From Brachypodius melanocephalos (Eukaryota; Chordata; Aves; Passeriformes; Pycnonotidae), in contig VZSR01001685.1 in assembly GCA_013398615.1 (NCBI GenBank), positions 30,963,556 through 31,027,555 on the forward strand: a DNA stretch of 64,000 bases, written 5' to 3'. Below the pieces are notes generated by a model, which was given only the letters and a program-made list of their open reading frames with translations, was not told the origin of the DNA and did not search any database. Position 1 is the stretch's first letter. Each line of letters starts with the position of its first letter. This document shows, piece after piece, positions 13,101-26,106 of this stretch. A program made the position numbers and the translations under genes.

Positions 13101-14530
13101 TATCTAGGAAAATATATAAAGAGTGGTTTGGGGCTGTCAATGCAGTCAGAACATCTGTCAGAACTCTACACACCTATGGATTTATATGTGTTACTTGCAC
13201 TATTTGCTCTTGTAAGTGTTATATTTTAGTCATCATCTTTTAAAGTCTAGGATCACCAACAAGGACATTTTAAGGACAAAATCTGGTTGTATTAGTGAAT
13301 GAAATTTAATGGACTAAGCTCTCTATATGACCTTATATTCCTAAATTAAGAAGGAAGGAGATGTTTCCAAAAATAGCTATGGAACAATCTGCTCTTATAT
13401 GTATATAACAGGCATGTATATAAGTAAAATTTGTTGATTTATTAACAAGAATATTTGTGATGTAAAAGAATCTTTGACTCATGCCAATTTACATACTGAA
13501 AATGCTCCCAAAACTGTATAGTTTTATTTCAATATTTAGTTACTACTGCTTTTGGAAAAGATTAAATATGAAAAAAATAAGATAATAATATGAGAGTATC
13601 AGGAAAACATTATATTGCAATAGCAATAATTTATTTTAAAAGTTGTTTTACCTTTCCAAAATCATGGATAATGAAACTAACAAGTAGATGTTGCCTTGTA
13701 ATGAAATCACTTACCAACTTGTCATAAACAACTTGTATTTATCCCTCAGAGAATAATGACTCATTACATTCTTGTATTGGTTTTTCATCTAAAATGGTGG
13801 GACCTACATATGAAATTGTTATTTCCTTTACAATAAATTTAATGAACAATCATTAAGCATAAGGTAATCTGTTTCTTTTTTTTCTCCAAGATCTAATAAA
13901 TCAACCTTTTTTCAGCATGTTAAAAAAAAATCTGTTTTCAGAGTCTCTCCTAAGGAAAATAATTAGAAAATTATGATTGCATGAATGTGACAAGATTAAA
14001 TCTCTTTTGCAGACTTTTCACAGAGTAAAAATCTTTAGTTATCAGTCATGAAAAGGCCTAAGCACTTGCAGATCAACAAAATATGTCTTATGGCCTTGGA
14101 CTATTTACTAATAATTGACCTTATTTTTATTACTTTATTGAAAGCCGGATTAACATTGTTTTTCACAGTTTCCTTGCAATGGCCTGGAAGAAAAATTTAG
14201 ACTTCCACAAAACCCTTAATTAATTTTCTGCATTTTTAAAATGGCATTTTAATTGTTTGAAAAGATATGCAGCATAATTTCAGACTTTTTTTTTTTTCTC
14301 ATGCCACTAAATCCTTGTTTATTTATTTCAAATGTTGTACTGCAGAGTTATTAGCATTTGGTATATATTTTTATAGCATTTAAAACAGCAAAAAGAAGAC
14401 AGTGTAAAACAGACAGTTTTATGTAAAGACTGATTTTTCTGTGCCAGCAAAAAGGCTTATGATTTACATATTTGTTTGCTAAAGGAGGAGCAAAATACTA
14501 TAGCTTCCTATGGATACCGATTCTCTCTAG

Positions 14531-14561
14531 GAGATACAACAGCTGGAATCCCACCTTGGAG
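14531..14561 (+). other. Candidate 31-nt exon (splice-site pair)
   Basis: GATTCTCTCTAG immediately precedes, and GTAAGTGC, a consensus 5' splice site, immediately follows, a 31-base segment (GAGATACAACAGC...CCTTGGAG). If used, it would shift frame in a coding transcript, so a long non-coding RNA or the end of a longer exon is more likely. This rests on motif recognition only. Confidence 0.2.
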
Positions 14562-16328
14562 GTAAGTGCAAAATGTTGCCATCTACACAAAACCCAATGT
14601 CAATTTTAGCCTAAGAAATCAAAGTGAACTGTTCTATAAAGGGAAAAGAAAAGCAATACTCCTTGAAAATGTAAGTCCCTAAAAGTTATTGACTGAAGTC
14701 AATGAGTGCTGTAATGGTTCTGTTGCACAAAGATACAGAGATTTTTTTTCCCTGCCATCCCAACTGCCAGCATTATTAAGCTGGATAATTATATTGACTT
14801 CAGAAAGCTGCTGTAACATGATGTGGTTCTATTGTTCCCTAGCTGTGCAGGTACCCTCTCACTGAATGAAATACAAAGATGGGTGCAAAAAAAATCCCAT
14901 TCCTTTTGTGATTTCAGGCCATTTTCAAAAGAGACATTTAAGAGATTATTGTGTACATTTCTGTGAGGCTTTCCTTTCTCAGAATCCCAGGAGGTCTTTG
15001 GGAAAACAGATTCTGATGCCTTGTTCAGTGATAAATAGAGGAGCTTTATTTATTGTGATAGAAAATTATGTGCCTGTGTGTAGTGCCTGAAAAATGAAAA
15101 AAATGTTTACATCTTTCCTAAGGTTCCTGGATCACCTTTTGCCACAGCAAATCTCATAGGTGCCTCAAAGTTTCAAGGAGCAGACAGCCAGGAGACGCTG
15201 TGTTTATGAAGAAAGGACATTTCAAAATATCCTTTAGTAATTTTGTCTTAAATCATTGCAGAAAAAAGTCAGAATTTCCCCTACAATTGTACGTGGAATG
15301 GAGCATACAAAGAATGCCTCAAAATGGGTTCTAAAATTTTATTCACTATAAAACTCACAATTTTACAAATGGCATTTATTTTGAATAGGAAAATGGGAAT
15401 CAGTGTTGTGCTGTTTTAAGCTAGATTTCAGCTTCTAACCATTTTCAGGTTTCTAGAATTTTCATTGATTATTTCAGGAACATTAAGTTACATTATATAA
15501 GTCCTAGTAATTTCGGGTTTCAGTACATTTGTTACACTTTATTCATCAAGCTCCACCCTAGAGTTGTTCAGTGTCTTTTACTGATATTTTCCTGTAATTG
15601 CTCTATTTTTTCAGTATCAGTGGTTTGAGTTCTAATCTTCTAGTGATTTGTAGCTAGCATATATGTCTCTTATTCATTAAACCCTTTATGGATGCTAATT
15701 ATCTGAGACAGCATGTTTTGTTACACTTCAAGCAAAGTAAATGACTGTATAAATTATCAGACAGAAAAGAAACAAATTATTTTTTCTTGTATCATTTTAG
15801 CTTTCCATTTCAAATATTGAGTCAAATAAGAGTAATGAATTAATGTTAAGTTTATAATTACTTTTTTTTTTAATGTAAAGATACCTTTCTTTTAAAGACG
15901 TTTTCTTCTTTAGTGCTTACTACATAGATTTCAATCCCTCATAACACAGCATTTCTCAAAAATTCCTTTGAGGATCCCATATGATAGCTGAGTTTCTCTG
16001 AAAATCTGCTGTTAAATATCAGACAAGATTTATATGCACACTTGAAATTCACTATTTCAGCAAACAGACTTCAGAAATCAGTTTATGTGAGCTGGTCTGG
16101 AATTAACCTCAGACAATTTAATGCTTGCTGACCATGGGTTGTTATTACTGGTTTTTACAGCTATATTGTGGTCAGCACTAGCTCAGCTAAATTGACTGTA
16201 AAAATAGATCAAAGATAACAGGATGGACATAACACTCTTTCCTTTTCTCATCCTAACAGCTTTTTCATAATTTATCAAAACTACTATGTTTTTGCTTCAT
16301 TTAAGACTCAACACTTATTGACTTCTTG

Positions 16329-16372
16329 TTTCTTCTCCCTTTTCCTTCCTCTTCTCTCTCTTCTTCCCCTTC
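16329..16372 (+). repeat. 44-base pure polypyrimidine tract
   Basis: Forty-four consecutive C/T bases, mixed TTCC/CTCT units. Such tracts can form triplex (H-) DNA when mirror-symmetric; symmetry here is only partial. Confidence 0.8.
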
Positions 16373-17019
16373 AATAAATAAGATAGAGAGTAGCAGAGAT
16401 ACACATTTTGACAACTGCTTTCGCATATAAGACAGAGTCAGAAACATCCTGACTATCAGCTTGCAGCTTTTTCAAGAAAAACGGAGGGAGGAAGGCAGGG
16501 CATTGTGTCTTTGCAAATCTGAAGAGGTGAATTCACAAGAATTCTGCCTCATACACAAGGACATTTATTATGGACATTTGATTCAAAAGCCATGGACATC
16601 AATAAAAAGCATTCTGGGAACTAGCCTGAGTCCTCATTTCACAATCAATTCAGTTTATTGTAGTTTCACTTTTCTCAGTCAGCATTGTCCACCTGAAGTG
16701 AATTTTTAACATTTTTGGTTCATTTTCAAACCTCTTTATTAAAGAGTCAGCTTTCTGTAAACACAAGCAGTGCATTTTGGTAAAATAAAATTTTCACAGG
16801 AAGGTAATAATATGAACAGTCTCTTTAGTCAGCAATACTGAGAGGTAAACACAGGTTTAATTGAGGAGATCATACAAGGTTATGAATTAACTAATGATGG
16901 AAAAGGTAGCCAATGTTATGGAAGTGCAAGGTCTAGTTCTTGTATACCATATTGAATATTTAGAAACTTTAATATCTATAAAATACCATGAAGATAGATT
17001 GAACTGGAATAAGTGGTCT

Positions 17020-17592
17020 AATCCTGGACTGCATTAGGAGGAGCATTGTCAACAGCCACGGGTACTGATCCTGCTCTTCTATTCAGCCCTGATGATGCCT
17101 CACCAGGAGTGCCGTGTCCAGTTCTGGCTTCTTCAGTACAAGGGATACCTGAAAATATTGGAATGAGCCCAGAAGAGGACTATGAAGATGATTAAGGAAC
17201 TGAACCACCTCATTATGAGGAAAGGCTGAGTTATCTGGACCTCTTTAACCTGGAGAAGGAGGCCCTGAGAGGGGACCTCATCAAAGTCTGTAAGTATCTG
17301 AAGGAAGAGTGTCAAGAGGATGGCTCTTCTCAGTGGTGCAGGGAAATAAGACAGAAGGAAATGAGCAGAAACTGATGCACAGGAAGTTCCACCTGAATAT
17401 GAACTTTACTGTGCAGGTGACAGAGCACTGGAACAGATTGCCCAGAGAAGCTGTGTAGACTCCCTCGCTGGAAATATTTAAAAGTTGTTGGGATACAGTC
17501 CTGTGATGTGCTCTAGTAGACTGCAGGGAGGTTGGATCAGATGACTCATGGAGGTCCATGCCAACCTAACCCCTTCTGTGAGTCTGTGAATA
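17020..17592 (+). mobile_element. CR1 LINE fragment, 3' part
   Basis: About 570 bp of avian CR1 in sense orientation: 'gtgtccagttctggc' near 17116, 'atgaggaaaggctgag' near 17214, 'ggacctcatcaa' near 17274, 'tcttctcagtgg' near 17324, 'cacaggaagttccacctgaa' near 17379, 'gagcactggaacag' near 17424, and the 3' tail 'ttctgtgagtctgtgaa' ending near 17590. These are the conserved 3' end of the reverse-transcriptase ORF and the short 3' untranslated region. Stops and small deletions make it non-functional. Its tail abuts a second CR1 in the opposite orientation. Confidence 0.9.
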
Positions 17593-17611
17593 TAGAATAA
17601 AGCATTCTATG

Positions 17612-17797
17612 GATCATAGAATTGTAGACCCATTAAGCTTGAAAATGATCTCCAAGTCCATCAAGCCCAACATTTGACCAAACAGCATCATGTCAATCAA
17701 ACCATAGCACTCTGTGCCACGTCCAGTTGACTCGTCAGCTCTTCCAGGGATGGTGACTCCACCACCTCCCTGGGCAGCCCATTCCAGTGCCAAAACT
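17612..17797 (-). mobile_element. CR1 LINE fragment, 3' end, opposite orientation
   Basis: Starts with ATCATAGAATTGTAGACC, the reverse complement of the CR1 3' tail. It runs through 'gatctccaagtccatcaagcccaac', 'cttccagggatggtgactcc' (near 17740) and 'ctgggcagcccattccagtgcc' (to 17793). It belongs to a different CR1 subfamily from the plus-strand copy that ends about 20 bp to the left. 5'-truncated. Confidence 0.85.
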
Positions 17798-20029
17798 TTA
17801 GATAGAATGGATGTAGCTGAAATAAGTGATCTATTTTGGAATATGGGTTTTATAACTTGCTTAACATCTGTAATTTTGTTATACATATAAAAACCCTGAG
17901 TATTCTCTGATAGTAGTTTGGAATACTAAATGTTGGAGGTAAGCATAATAACAGGTTGATTCTCAGATAATGAACTTCTGCTGTAGCATAATTAACCTTT
18001 GACACAGATGGGAATTTTTAGTAGAAACAATTAATTGGAAATTACTCTCTTTTATAGGTCATCACCCTCTAGCACAAGTTTCCACTGCCAGCATTTTATT
18101 GTCATATTTTCTAGCTGAAGATTTTTGAGTTTTCTTTTTCCTTTTGGGAGAAGACTGAATAATTACAATAGAGAAAAATATTAGCAAAAAAGAATCAAAT
18201 ATTCCTGAACATTCTTATGAGGAAAGAAACTTTTTCACTCAAGTTCAGTGTAAATCCATTGCTTTCAAGTTGCTACTTAAGGTTCGTAATTCCTATGTAT
18301 AAAAGCTTATTTGGAAAAAGGTAAGGTGTCACTTTAAACTGACTTATCTTGATTAGATTCATCTGCAATTTCTCTATTGCAGAGAATGTCTAATTCCAGT
18401 TATCTCTCTTATTCCAAAAACTGAAGGTTTCACACAGGGAGTGAATCAGGAAAATCAGCTAAAAAACAGCTATACCAGAGTAATCTCACACATAGGGAAG
18501 CCTCAACACACTGGAAGGTGACAAGATTGAGTTGGTGGTAATGGATTCAAATTCATTAAACAATGAAACCAAAGTCATTGCTTCCAAGGTACAGGGCTTT
18601 ATAGATCTAGTTAGGAAACAAAGATTTAACAGCTATTTACAGATCTATCTTTTTTGTAAGCACTTCTTAGGGCTCCAGTGCATGAAGTTGTTTCTCCAGG
18701 GTGATTTTCTCCATGTCTCCTGCTCTATAGTAAATGTATTTGTACATGTGCTGGACAGGGGAAAAAGGAAAGTAACAGAAACTGAGATTTCTCCTGGTGA
18801 TAACTGGTTTTATAACTTAAGCTAGCACATGTCTGATATTTTTAGACCCATGGCCAGCAAATGCACTGATGGTACTTCATAACTTACCCATATATCTAGA
18901 TCCATATAGTAGAACAAAACTGTAAATATTTATATTTGATTTTTTTTTTTTTTAAGGTAAGGCTTGGGTTTCATTCTCATTTTCTATTTAATCTATTTTG
19001 TGCAACCTTACACTTTGATATCATTCATCAAAAAATTGAAAAATAAAAAAGAGAACTCATGTTAAGCTAAAGTGTTTACTAGACCAGTGATCCAAATCTC
19101 AACTTTCTCTCTTCACATTACTTCAGAAAATTTGTAATAATTCTTGAAATGGTTGATTTATGAAGCAAACCCACATTTTTAGTTACCTGAAATTTCCAAA
19201 CAATGAAATATTGTAATTTGAGCAGAAGTGACAATTTTAGGTTAAATAAACTGGTGTCAAAACCTCTGTTTTGGTGAAATTGTTTGTTAAACTTGCTCTC
19301 TGTGCTAGCACTGCAATCAGTTCCTAGGTGATAAAAACCATACCACTGGCTTTAGGGGAAAAGAAGAATAATGATTAATCTACATCTTGTTCATGTGTAT
19401 TCCTATTTCCTCTTTAATTTATATGTAGAAACTTGTCATAGTAAAGTGTCTTTTTGATAAATTTTTTGCCTGAGGCCCTCTGAACAGTTGACTCATAGTC
19501 AATCTGATGTATTTTGTCAACATCACAGAGAACATAGTCAAAAAGTCTTATTAGTGCTGCCTGAAAATACAGTTTTCCTTTACTGTGTGTTTTTTTTTTT
19601 TTTTTAATTCATCATTACTTGGTAATGCTCATTTGTGCTGTATAGCAGACTCACACAATTAGTACACGAAAGTTTGTCTACACAGAAAAGAAGAATAATT
19701 AGCTTCAAATCTAAAGGGAATAAAGTTATAGTTTCACTCTGGAAAAATGGTGATTTAATACTGGTTTTTCTGACATAGAAATATAGGACTTTGCTTATAT
19801 AATTGCTTATAAGACACTCCTTCCTTTACACTGAAGATACTGGTTCTTTTTGGATCCCAAGAAGGCAGGGACATCCAGGACTAATCAAATAATTTATTGA
19901 GCAAAGCGTTGAAATAGTAGAAAATATGATAGCTGTGAAATGGTGGAGAAGGTGATAATAATCTTATGACTTTTCTGATGTTAGCAGAAACAATATAAGA
20001 GGTAATAGCAATCTGACATTCCTGGAGAT

Positions 20030-20125
20030 GCTGGGAAAACTGGTTACTGCAGCATCAGATGAGTCCTTGCATGTTAGGTTTATGGTTGGACCCAATGATC
20101 TTAAAGGTATTTTCCTATCTCTGGT
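20030..20125 (+). mobile_element. Old CR1-like 3' end remnant
   Basis: The stretch 'gttaggtttatggttgga' followed by 'cccaatgatcttaaaggtattttcc' (20073-20114) matches the last 50-60 bases of CR1 3' ends, where 'ttggactngatgatcttaaaggtcttttcc' precedes the tail. The octamer tail itself is not clear. Left edge unknown. Confidence 0.4.
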
Positions 20126-20322
20126 TGAACTTTTCACACTAAACAGATCCCATCCATCGTGAGGTGCATTGCCATTGTGGTCTTTACCATTGAGCAGGGT
20201 TTTTTTAGATGCTAGCAAATCTATGAATCATTTCTACTGCCAGGTAGAATACTGTTGAGCATAAGAGTGTGTTGTCTAATCTCAGCATTAGATAAGATTT
20301 GTAGATGATGTCATCCACACTG

Positions 20323-20341
20323 GCAATGGCTTTGCCATTGC
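20323..20341. repeat. 8-bp perfect inverted repeat
   Basis: GCAATGGC, 3-nt loop TTT, GCCATTGC. GC-richer than its surroundings; it could be chance. Confidence 0.65.
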
Positions 20342-21837
20342 AGGTAATCAGCCAAATTCATCCAGCTGTGTTGACCACTGTGTTGCTTTGAGCATGTTAC
20401 CACACATTGGCATAGGAACAAGTTTGACAGCCACAACAGAGGTTATATTCTTCATGCTAACACACAAGCCTTGCCAATCAATGTCTTTGGTTGTAATTTG
20501 TGAAAATTCTGCTCAAAGACACCATCCTCTTTCAATACCTTCTGCAGGGACCCATTACACCAACTAGCACAACAAGACACACTCTTCCAAGACATAAACT
20601 CCTTAAGAGGCTGTCTTTCCTCCTTACTTTATAATCACGCATATCATACTCCAAAATGGTGCTGTTCCTGTCTTTGGTAGGATGCAGCTGAGAGTGCTTG
20701 TGATAGCAAATTGAAAAGTGCAGCCAAATGTTCCTGGTGATCCAGCAAATATTTTTCTTTGCTCTTCTCTTTTCCTAGGCACTGCAGATGATCAGAATAA
20801 TAGACCATCTGAGGGGATGGATGCTGCCATACATGAAATGACACTGGGGAAAAACAAGTATATTAAGATCAATTATTACACTGGAAACAGACATACATTT
20901 CAGAAATTACATGACTTTAACGTGGTCTGAATTTTCTAGTTCCATAGAATATGCTAGAAAATACTGAACAGATTCAAATTCAACCTTTAGGCCGTCCTCG
21001 GAAGGAAACTGGACAGAGCATTCTCAATAAAATGAAATTAATTCAGAGCTAGATAAACTAGTGTCTAAATAGGGATATTCCAATATGAAAGTTATCCTTT
21101 AAAAATAGACATAGCTGAGCAAGGTAATTTTTAAATGGACACCTATAATTCAAAACAAATTATTAAGACACAATGAAAGAAACTACTGAAAATTTAAAAT
21201 TAGTTTTTGGTTAATGGCCTATCAAAACTAAACTCTGTTGTCTTCTTTAAGAATGAAAAGGTCTTTCTACATGAAAAATTAGCAGAAAAGAAATAATTTT
21301 TGGTATATTTGCTACTACAAATATAAAAAATTCCTTTGCTTTGAATGATGGCATACTTTTGTAAACAATAGACTTGTACTGTATTGCATAGCAAAGTGCA
21401 CTGGGGCTTTATAAGGAAACTTAAAGTACTGAACTATATTCAGAAAGCTTATTTTGCAAGATTCTGAAAAGTGTGTGTGTTGCACTGGAACCCAATCATT
21501 TCCCACTGGTCACACTCCTGGCTATTCAGGATCCTCCATAAATTGAAGAAGTTTTTTCATTTGATGACATAAAGACCCTTATTCCTGTTGGGATTTGTTA
21601 GAAACTAGGACAGAGCAAAGAGAGGCTATCTGTTTGCAGTCTCAGTTTAAATTGTATTGTGTTGATCTGGTGATAATAGATGGATACACAGAGCCCAGAT
21701 GATTTTGCAGTTAAAACTTGTGTCACCTTTAAAGATGAACTAAATGGAGTGTTTAACTGAGAACTGCATTATTTTTGCTGTTGAACTCTTCACATGTTGA
21801 AGTTGGTACTGAAAAATTTCTTAGTTTCTTCCTTAAA

Positions 21838-21926
21838 ACAAAACCAAAAACAACCAAAATACAAACCCACAAACGAACAAACAGAAACCAGAGGAAAAAA
21901 AAAAAAAAAAAAAAAAGAAAGAAAAA
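21838..21926 (+). repeat. A/C-rich tract ending in a 22-A run
   Basis: A CAAA/CCAAAA-rich stretch followed by 22 consecutive A (21895-21916) and GAAAGAAAAA. No retroposed gene or SINE body is visible upstream, so it is best called low-complexity sequence. Confidence 0.8.
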
Positions 21927-24900
21927 TCAGACTATGAAGGCAGCAGAAAACAAGATATGTGTTTTGGTATATCAATTTGCATTTTAAACATCAAAATATT
22001 ATGTAGACAATAGTGAGAAATAAATCAGGAGATACTCTGCTACTGAAATCCCTGGGTATGATAGTAATTTCAGTCAGACTGTAATCTCCTTCATATTGAC
22101 AATGGTTTTTTGGCTGCTGCACATTTTATATTTATATCAGGCATGCTAGTGCAACGCTTGTAACTAAAGGAATTGAAAGAGGTCTTATACAGATGAAAGC
22201 AATTTAACACATAGCTAAAGATTAAAACACAGGGGAGATCAACATGAACTTGCTGCAGTGGACTGTGTCTGATACTTTCCAAGAGTTTATAGGAAGCAGA
22301 CTAGAAACATTTAAGAGACAAGGTTATCAGTATGTCAACTCAAGATAGCTGATAATTTGTACCTTCATATGGAAATTCTAAAGTTTTTCTCATTTAATTG
22401 CACATGTTGCCTTATGTTTTCTTATATTGTCCAATTACTGGTCTTGCCATGTAAAAGGCAATATAAAGATGAGTACTGGTGCAGCAGTCAAGAAATCTTA
22501 CAGATTTGTATCTTCTGTGCATTTTAAAAACTTTTTTTAGCTTTGTGCAATATACTGTTGTACATGACATAAATTAAATAAAAATCCAGCATTTTAAAAA
22601 TTTTAAAATCCAAATTAAAAAAACAGCATTTGTAAAGCCTGCATTCAGTGAATCTTAAGATTTGCAAACTAAGAAAACAGAATGTCAAGGGATTTGGATA
22701 ACAAGTTGCAATGTCTGCTACAAAGGATAAAAAGCTTTCATATTGTATATGTTCAAATATTTGCACCACTTAAAAGTGGGATTACACCAATTAAAAAAAG
22801 AGCAGTCAATCCCAAAAATGAATTTCAGCCTCCAAGACAGGATTTTTTAAATTACAACAAGCAAAGGTGAGTATAAAAAAGGGAAATTCAGAAGTTGAGT
22901 CATAGCCACCCTCTAGCCCATGTACTTACACATAGCTATGACACTGATGAAGCCAGGTGTTTTCTGACCTCCCTGACAGTACTGACATTTCAGAGGAAAA
23001 TGCTTCATATGCGACAATTTAGATGGGAAGGACTGATTTGTCAGCGAATATATCAGGTCAACATTTCTCAGTTTTCTAATACTGAAATAGGTATTAAATA
23101 TATTTTTTTATTCTTTTGCAGATATTTTCTGTTGAATGTAGTAACAGAGTTAGTGTCAGACCCTAGACTTATGAAGTGTTTTGCAGATAATCCTTCTGCA
23201 AAGAGAACCTGTCATTTCAGTTCTTACTTGTAACACCTCTCATTTGTTAAACCTCTGAATCCTAAAGTGTAAGACTGCTGATGGATGCAAGCAGCTACCT
23301 TTCTTAATATTATAATGTTCTCTCCATGGCTTTTCAGAGCAGCAGTGCAACTAGTTTTGAAATGGATAGAGTGGCTGTTCATAACTCAGTATGACATCCT
23401 TCCATCAGTGGGCATTAGCAAATGCTTTTTGAAGAAGAAGAAATTGCATACTTAAGTGGAGAAAAAGTGTCCTTGTTATCAGTAGTGTGTTTTTAAGGGT
23501 GATTATAAATAACCAGAGTTTGTACTATTGTAATAAATCTTTCATGACACAAAGTGAGTAAGAATGATCAAAGGGTGTGAGATGAATTCTTTTTGCTCAT
23601 AGTATTTTATCACTCATATGCAGTGATCATACACAGAAATTGTTGGTGAATTAAATTTTGAAAGTCCATATTAAAGCCACTGAGAAAGACTGTAGGATAA
23701 GATTATCAAGGAACTTGAAGACAACATAAAAACCAGCATGAAAAGGCATGCTTTTAAAACATCATTGGAGCAGTACCTGCGTCTTTGAAACCAAATGCAG
23801 AAGCAAGTTTCATTATAAGAAATATTCAGAACCATATGTGAAATTATAAAACCATGATAGATTTTTAATTTTTTTACCTTTGACTAAATTGCTCTATTAT
23901 TGCTGCTAATTTTAATTTTCTGCCTTACAGTATGCTGCAGCATAAGTGATACTTACTTTGCAGAATCTTTTGTTTGACTATTTAGTATTTATTTTTCTCC
24001 TTGTAACTAAGTTGATTATGTTCTAAGTGCTGTAAAGTACTGATATTTTTTGTACTGGAAGGGTATCTACCACAAGTTCAATTTAAAGAAAAACATCTGT
24101 CATCAACTTCACGAGATAATATTTCCTTCTCAAGTATTTTTTTTTTTCTTGAGGTTATGATATTTTTTGTGATGCACCCTACTTGATTATCTTATCTCTT
24201 ACTCTTGTTCAATTCAAAAGTTGCATCTAGTTGACTTCTAAAGACTTGAAGCAGTCTTTCATCTATCTGCAATTTAATTAAAATTAGCTTTGATGAATAG
24301 GATCTGGTAGAATGGTTTTGTCTCTTAACAGCTAAATATCTGCTCAGGGAAAAAATAATTTTCAATGACATCAGGATTTGTTTTAACTTGGAAGTGTTTA
24401 TACTAATTATAATTAATATCTCACCATTTGAAAAACACAGATGATGTATTTTAAGGATTACTTTTTACTTTCGCTTATGGATAGATTCCTAAAAATTAAT
24501 TTATTTTTTAATGGATTTCTGGTCGGTAATTAATAAATATTTGAGTTACTGCTCTTTCTTATTTAGGTTTTTTCTAGTCTTAAAATACATGAACTTAACA
24601 ATTCTGTGATGCATGCTTTGGAACCCGATTTTTTTAAAAAGGAAACTATATTTGTATGTTCTGATTTTAGTTTTCTTCTTTATGTTGTGCTATTTCATGA
24701 CTAAGAGCTAGCTAAATGTAGTTTATTCTGCTGATTGAAGAAAAATTGTTGAAATCTGCAGTAGTTTCTAGATTTAGCTGAGAGTTTTTCTCATGCTGTT
24801 AAATATTTGTCATTTTTACAAGGCAGTTTTACTTATGAAATTATTAAACTTTCCACCAGCTGTCTTTTCTACTTGAAATAAGCCTTGTTTGCCACTATTG

Positions 24901-26082
24901 AGAAAGCTTTTAATTAATTTTTTTAATGGGATGATATTTTGGCCAATGAGATAGAATTCTTATTCATTACATTCTGTTCACTGTAAAACTGACTAGGAAA
25001 GAAAAGTGAAGATCTCACTTGTCAGTCATCATTTATTGAGGACAGCAAATCATCTTGTCAAAAGTTATAGTTAATGGAAAGAGTATACTCAGGCACTATT
25101 ACCAACTGATAAAATAATAATGTAGTAAGTGCAAAATGCAAGAGTCTGAGCTTAACCAGAGCTCATTATTTAGTCTGCTTGTGCAGGTGCAAAATTTGTC
25201 ATGAAATTGCTGGTAGTGTGCATTCTTAAGCACTCCTAATGATGGGGTTAGAGCAGTGTTGCAGCCTCAGAAGAGACAGACTTTGATCTTGGGCTGGCAC
25301 ACGTAGGACAAGGCAGGGAACTACAGAGGAAGTATGGTACTTGCAAAAGAAAGGGTGAAAACCCCTTGGCCTCATCTGCCTTGAAATAAATATGTTTTTG
25401 AAGACTTTTCCTCTGAGAAATGAAGGGGGTCATGTTGTGTGTCCTTGATGCCAGTCAGTCTGCACTGGGCCTTCTAGGTCAACATCAGAAAGAATGATTG
25501 GGAAGATGCTGGCTGTAGCTCACCATTGATATTGTATAGCCTGCTCAGCCTCTGCTCCATCCATTGTATTCCATCAGGCAGCAGGTCAAGCTGGACAGAG
25601 CATTCCCATGGCCAGGGGAAAGCAATGATTATCCAATAACCCACACACAGCTTTGCTCAAAAGTGGCTACTGCTAACCTACAATTACGCAACAGAGTCAT
25701 AGAACATACTGTACACAACTGTCTGTAATTCTCCTTGCCAGGGGCAGATTATTTCTCTGTCTCCCAGGAAATGACCCCTGCCAGTACTCTTGAAAGCCAG
25801 AAGCCAATTGATTCATTCACCTCCACTGTGGCAATCTCTATTATTATCTACTTCCACCTGCTTTATAGGGCAAATCAGACTGTTTCATTGGTTTTGATTT
25901 TATTGCTTCATGATTTTAGAAGTTATAAAATGAAAGATCCAGTCATATAGACACACACAGTAGTAAACTAATTTTCCACACCATTTCATTTACCTCCATG
26001 GGAAAATTAGGTCTCATAAAGCTCTGTGTGCCTGTTTGTGTTTTCAGGGTCAGGCCCTGAGCAACCTGACAGTATTCTACAG

Positions 26083-26106
26083 TTTACTGTCTACTTTACT
26101 GTCTAT
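26083..26106 (+). repeat. 12-bp tandem duplication
   Basis: TTTACTGTCTAC is followed at once by TTTACTGTCTAT, 11 of 12 identical. A small local duplication. Confidence 0.75.

Larger units (their letters stand above)
10105..17019. other. Unique sequence, no gene seen
   Basis: AT-rich single-copy-looking DNA. The region 11330-11560 has faint CR1/L3-like word order on the minus strand, too weak to call. The polypyrimidine tract and the 31-nt exon candidate are listed separately. Confidence 0.55.

Noticed and set aside
20260..20560. Possible processed pseudogene, read on the minus strand
   Set aside because: All three minus-strand frames have stops and I could not match any fragment to a protein family.
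22867..23121. Donor GTGAGT and acceptor TTTGCAG in the same orientation
   Set aside because: The implied intron would be about 250 bp and neither flanking exon has supporting coding or conservation evidence.
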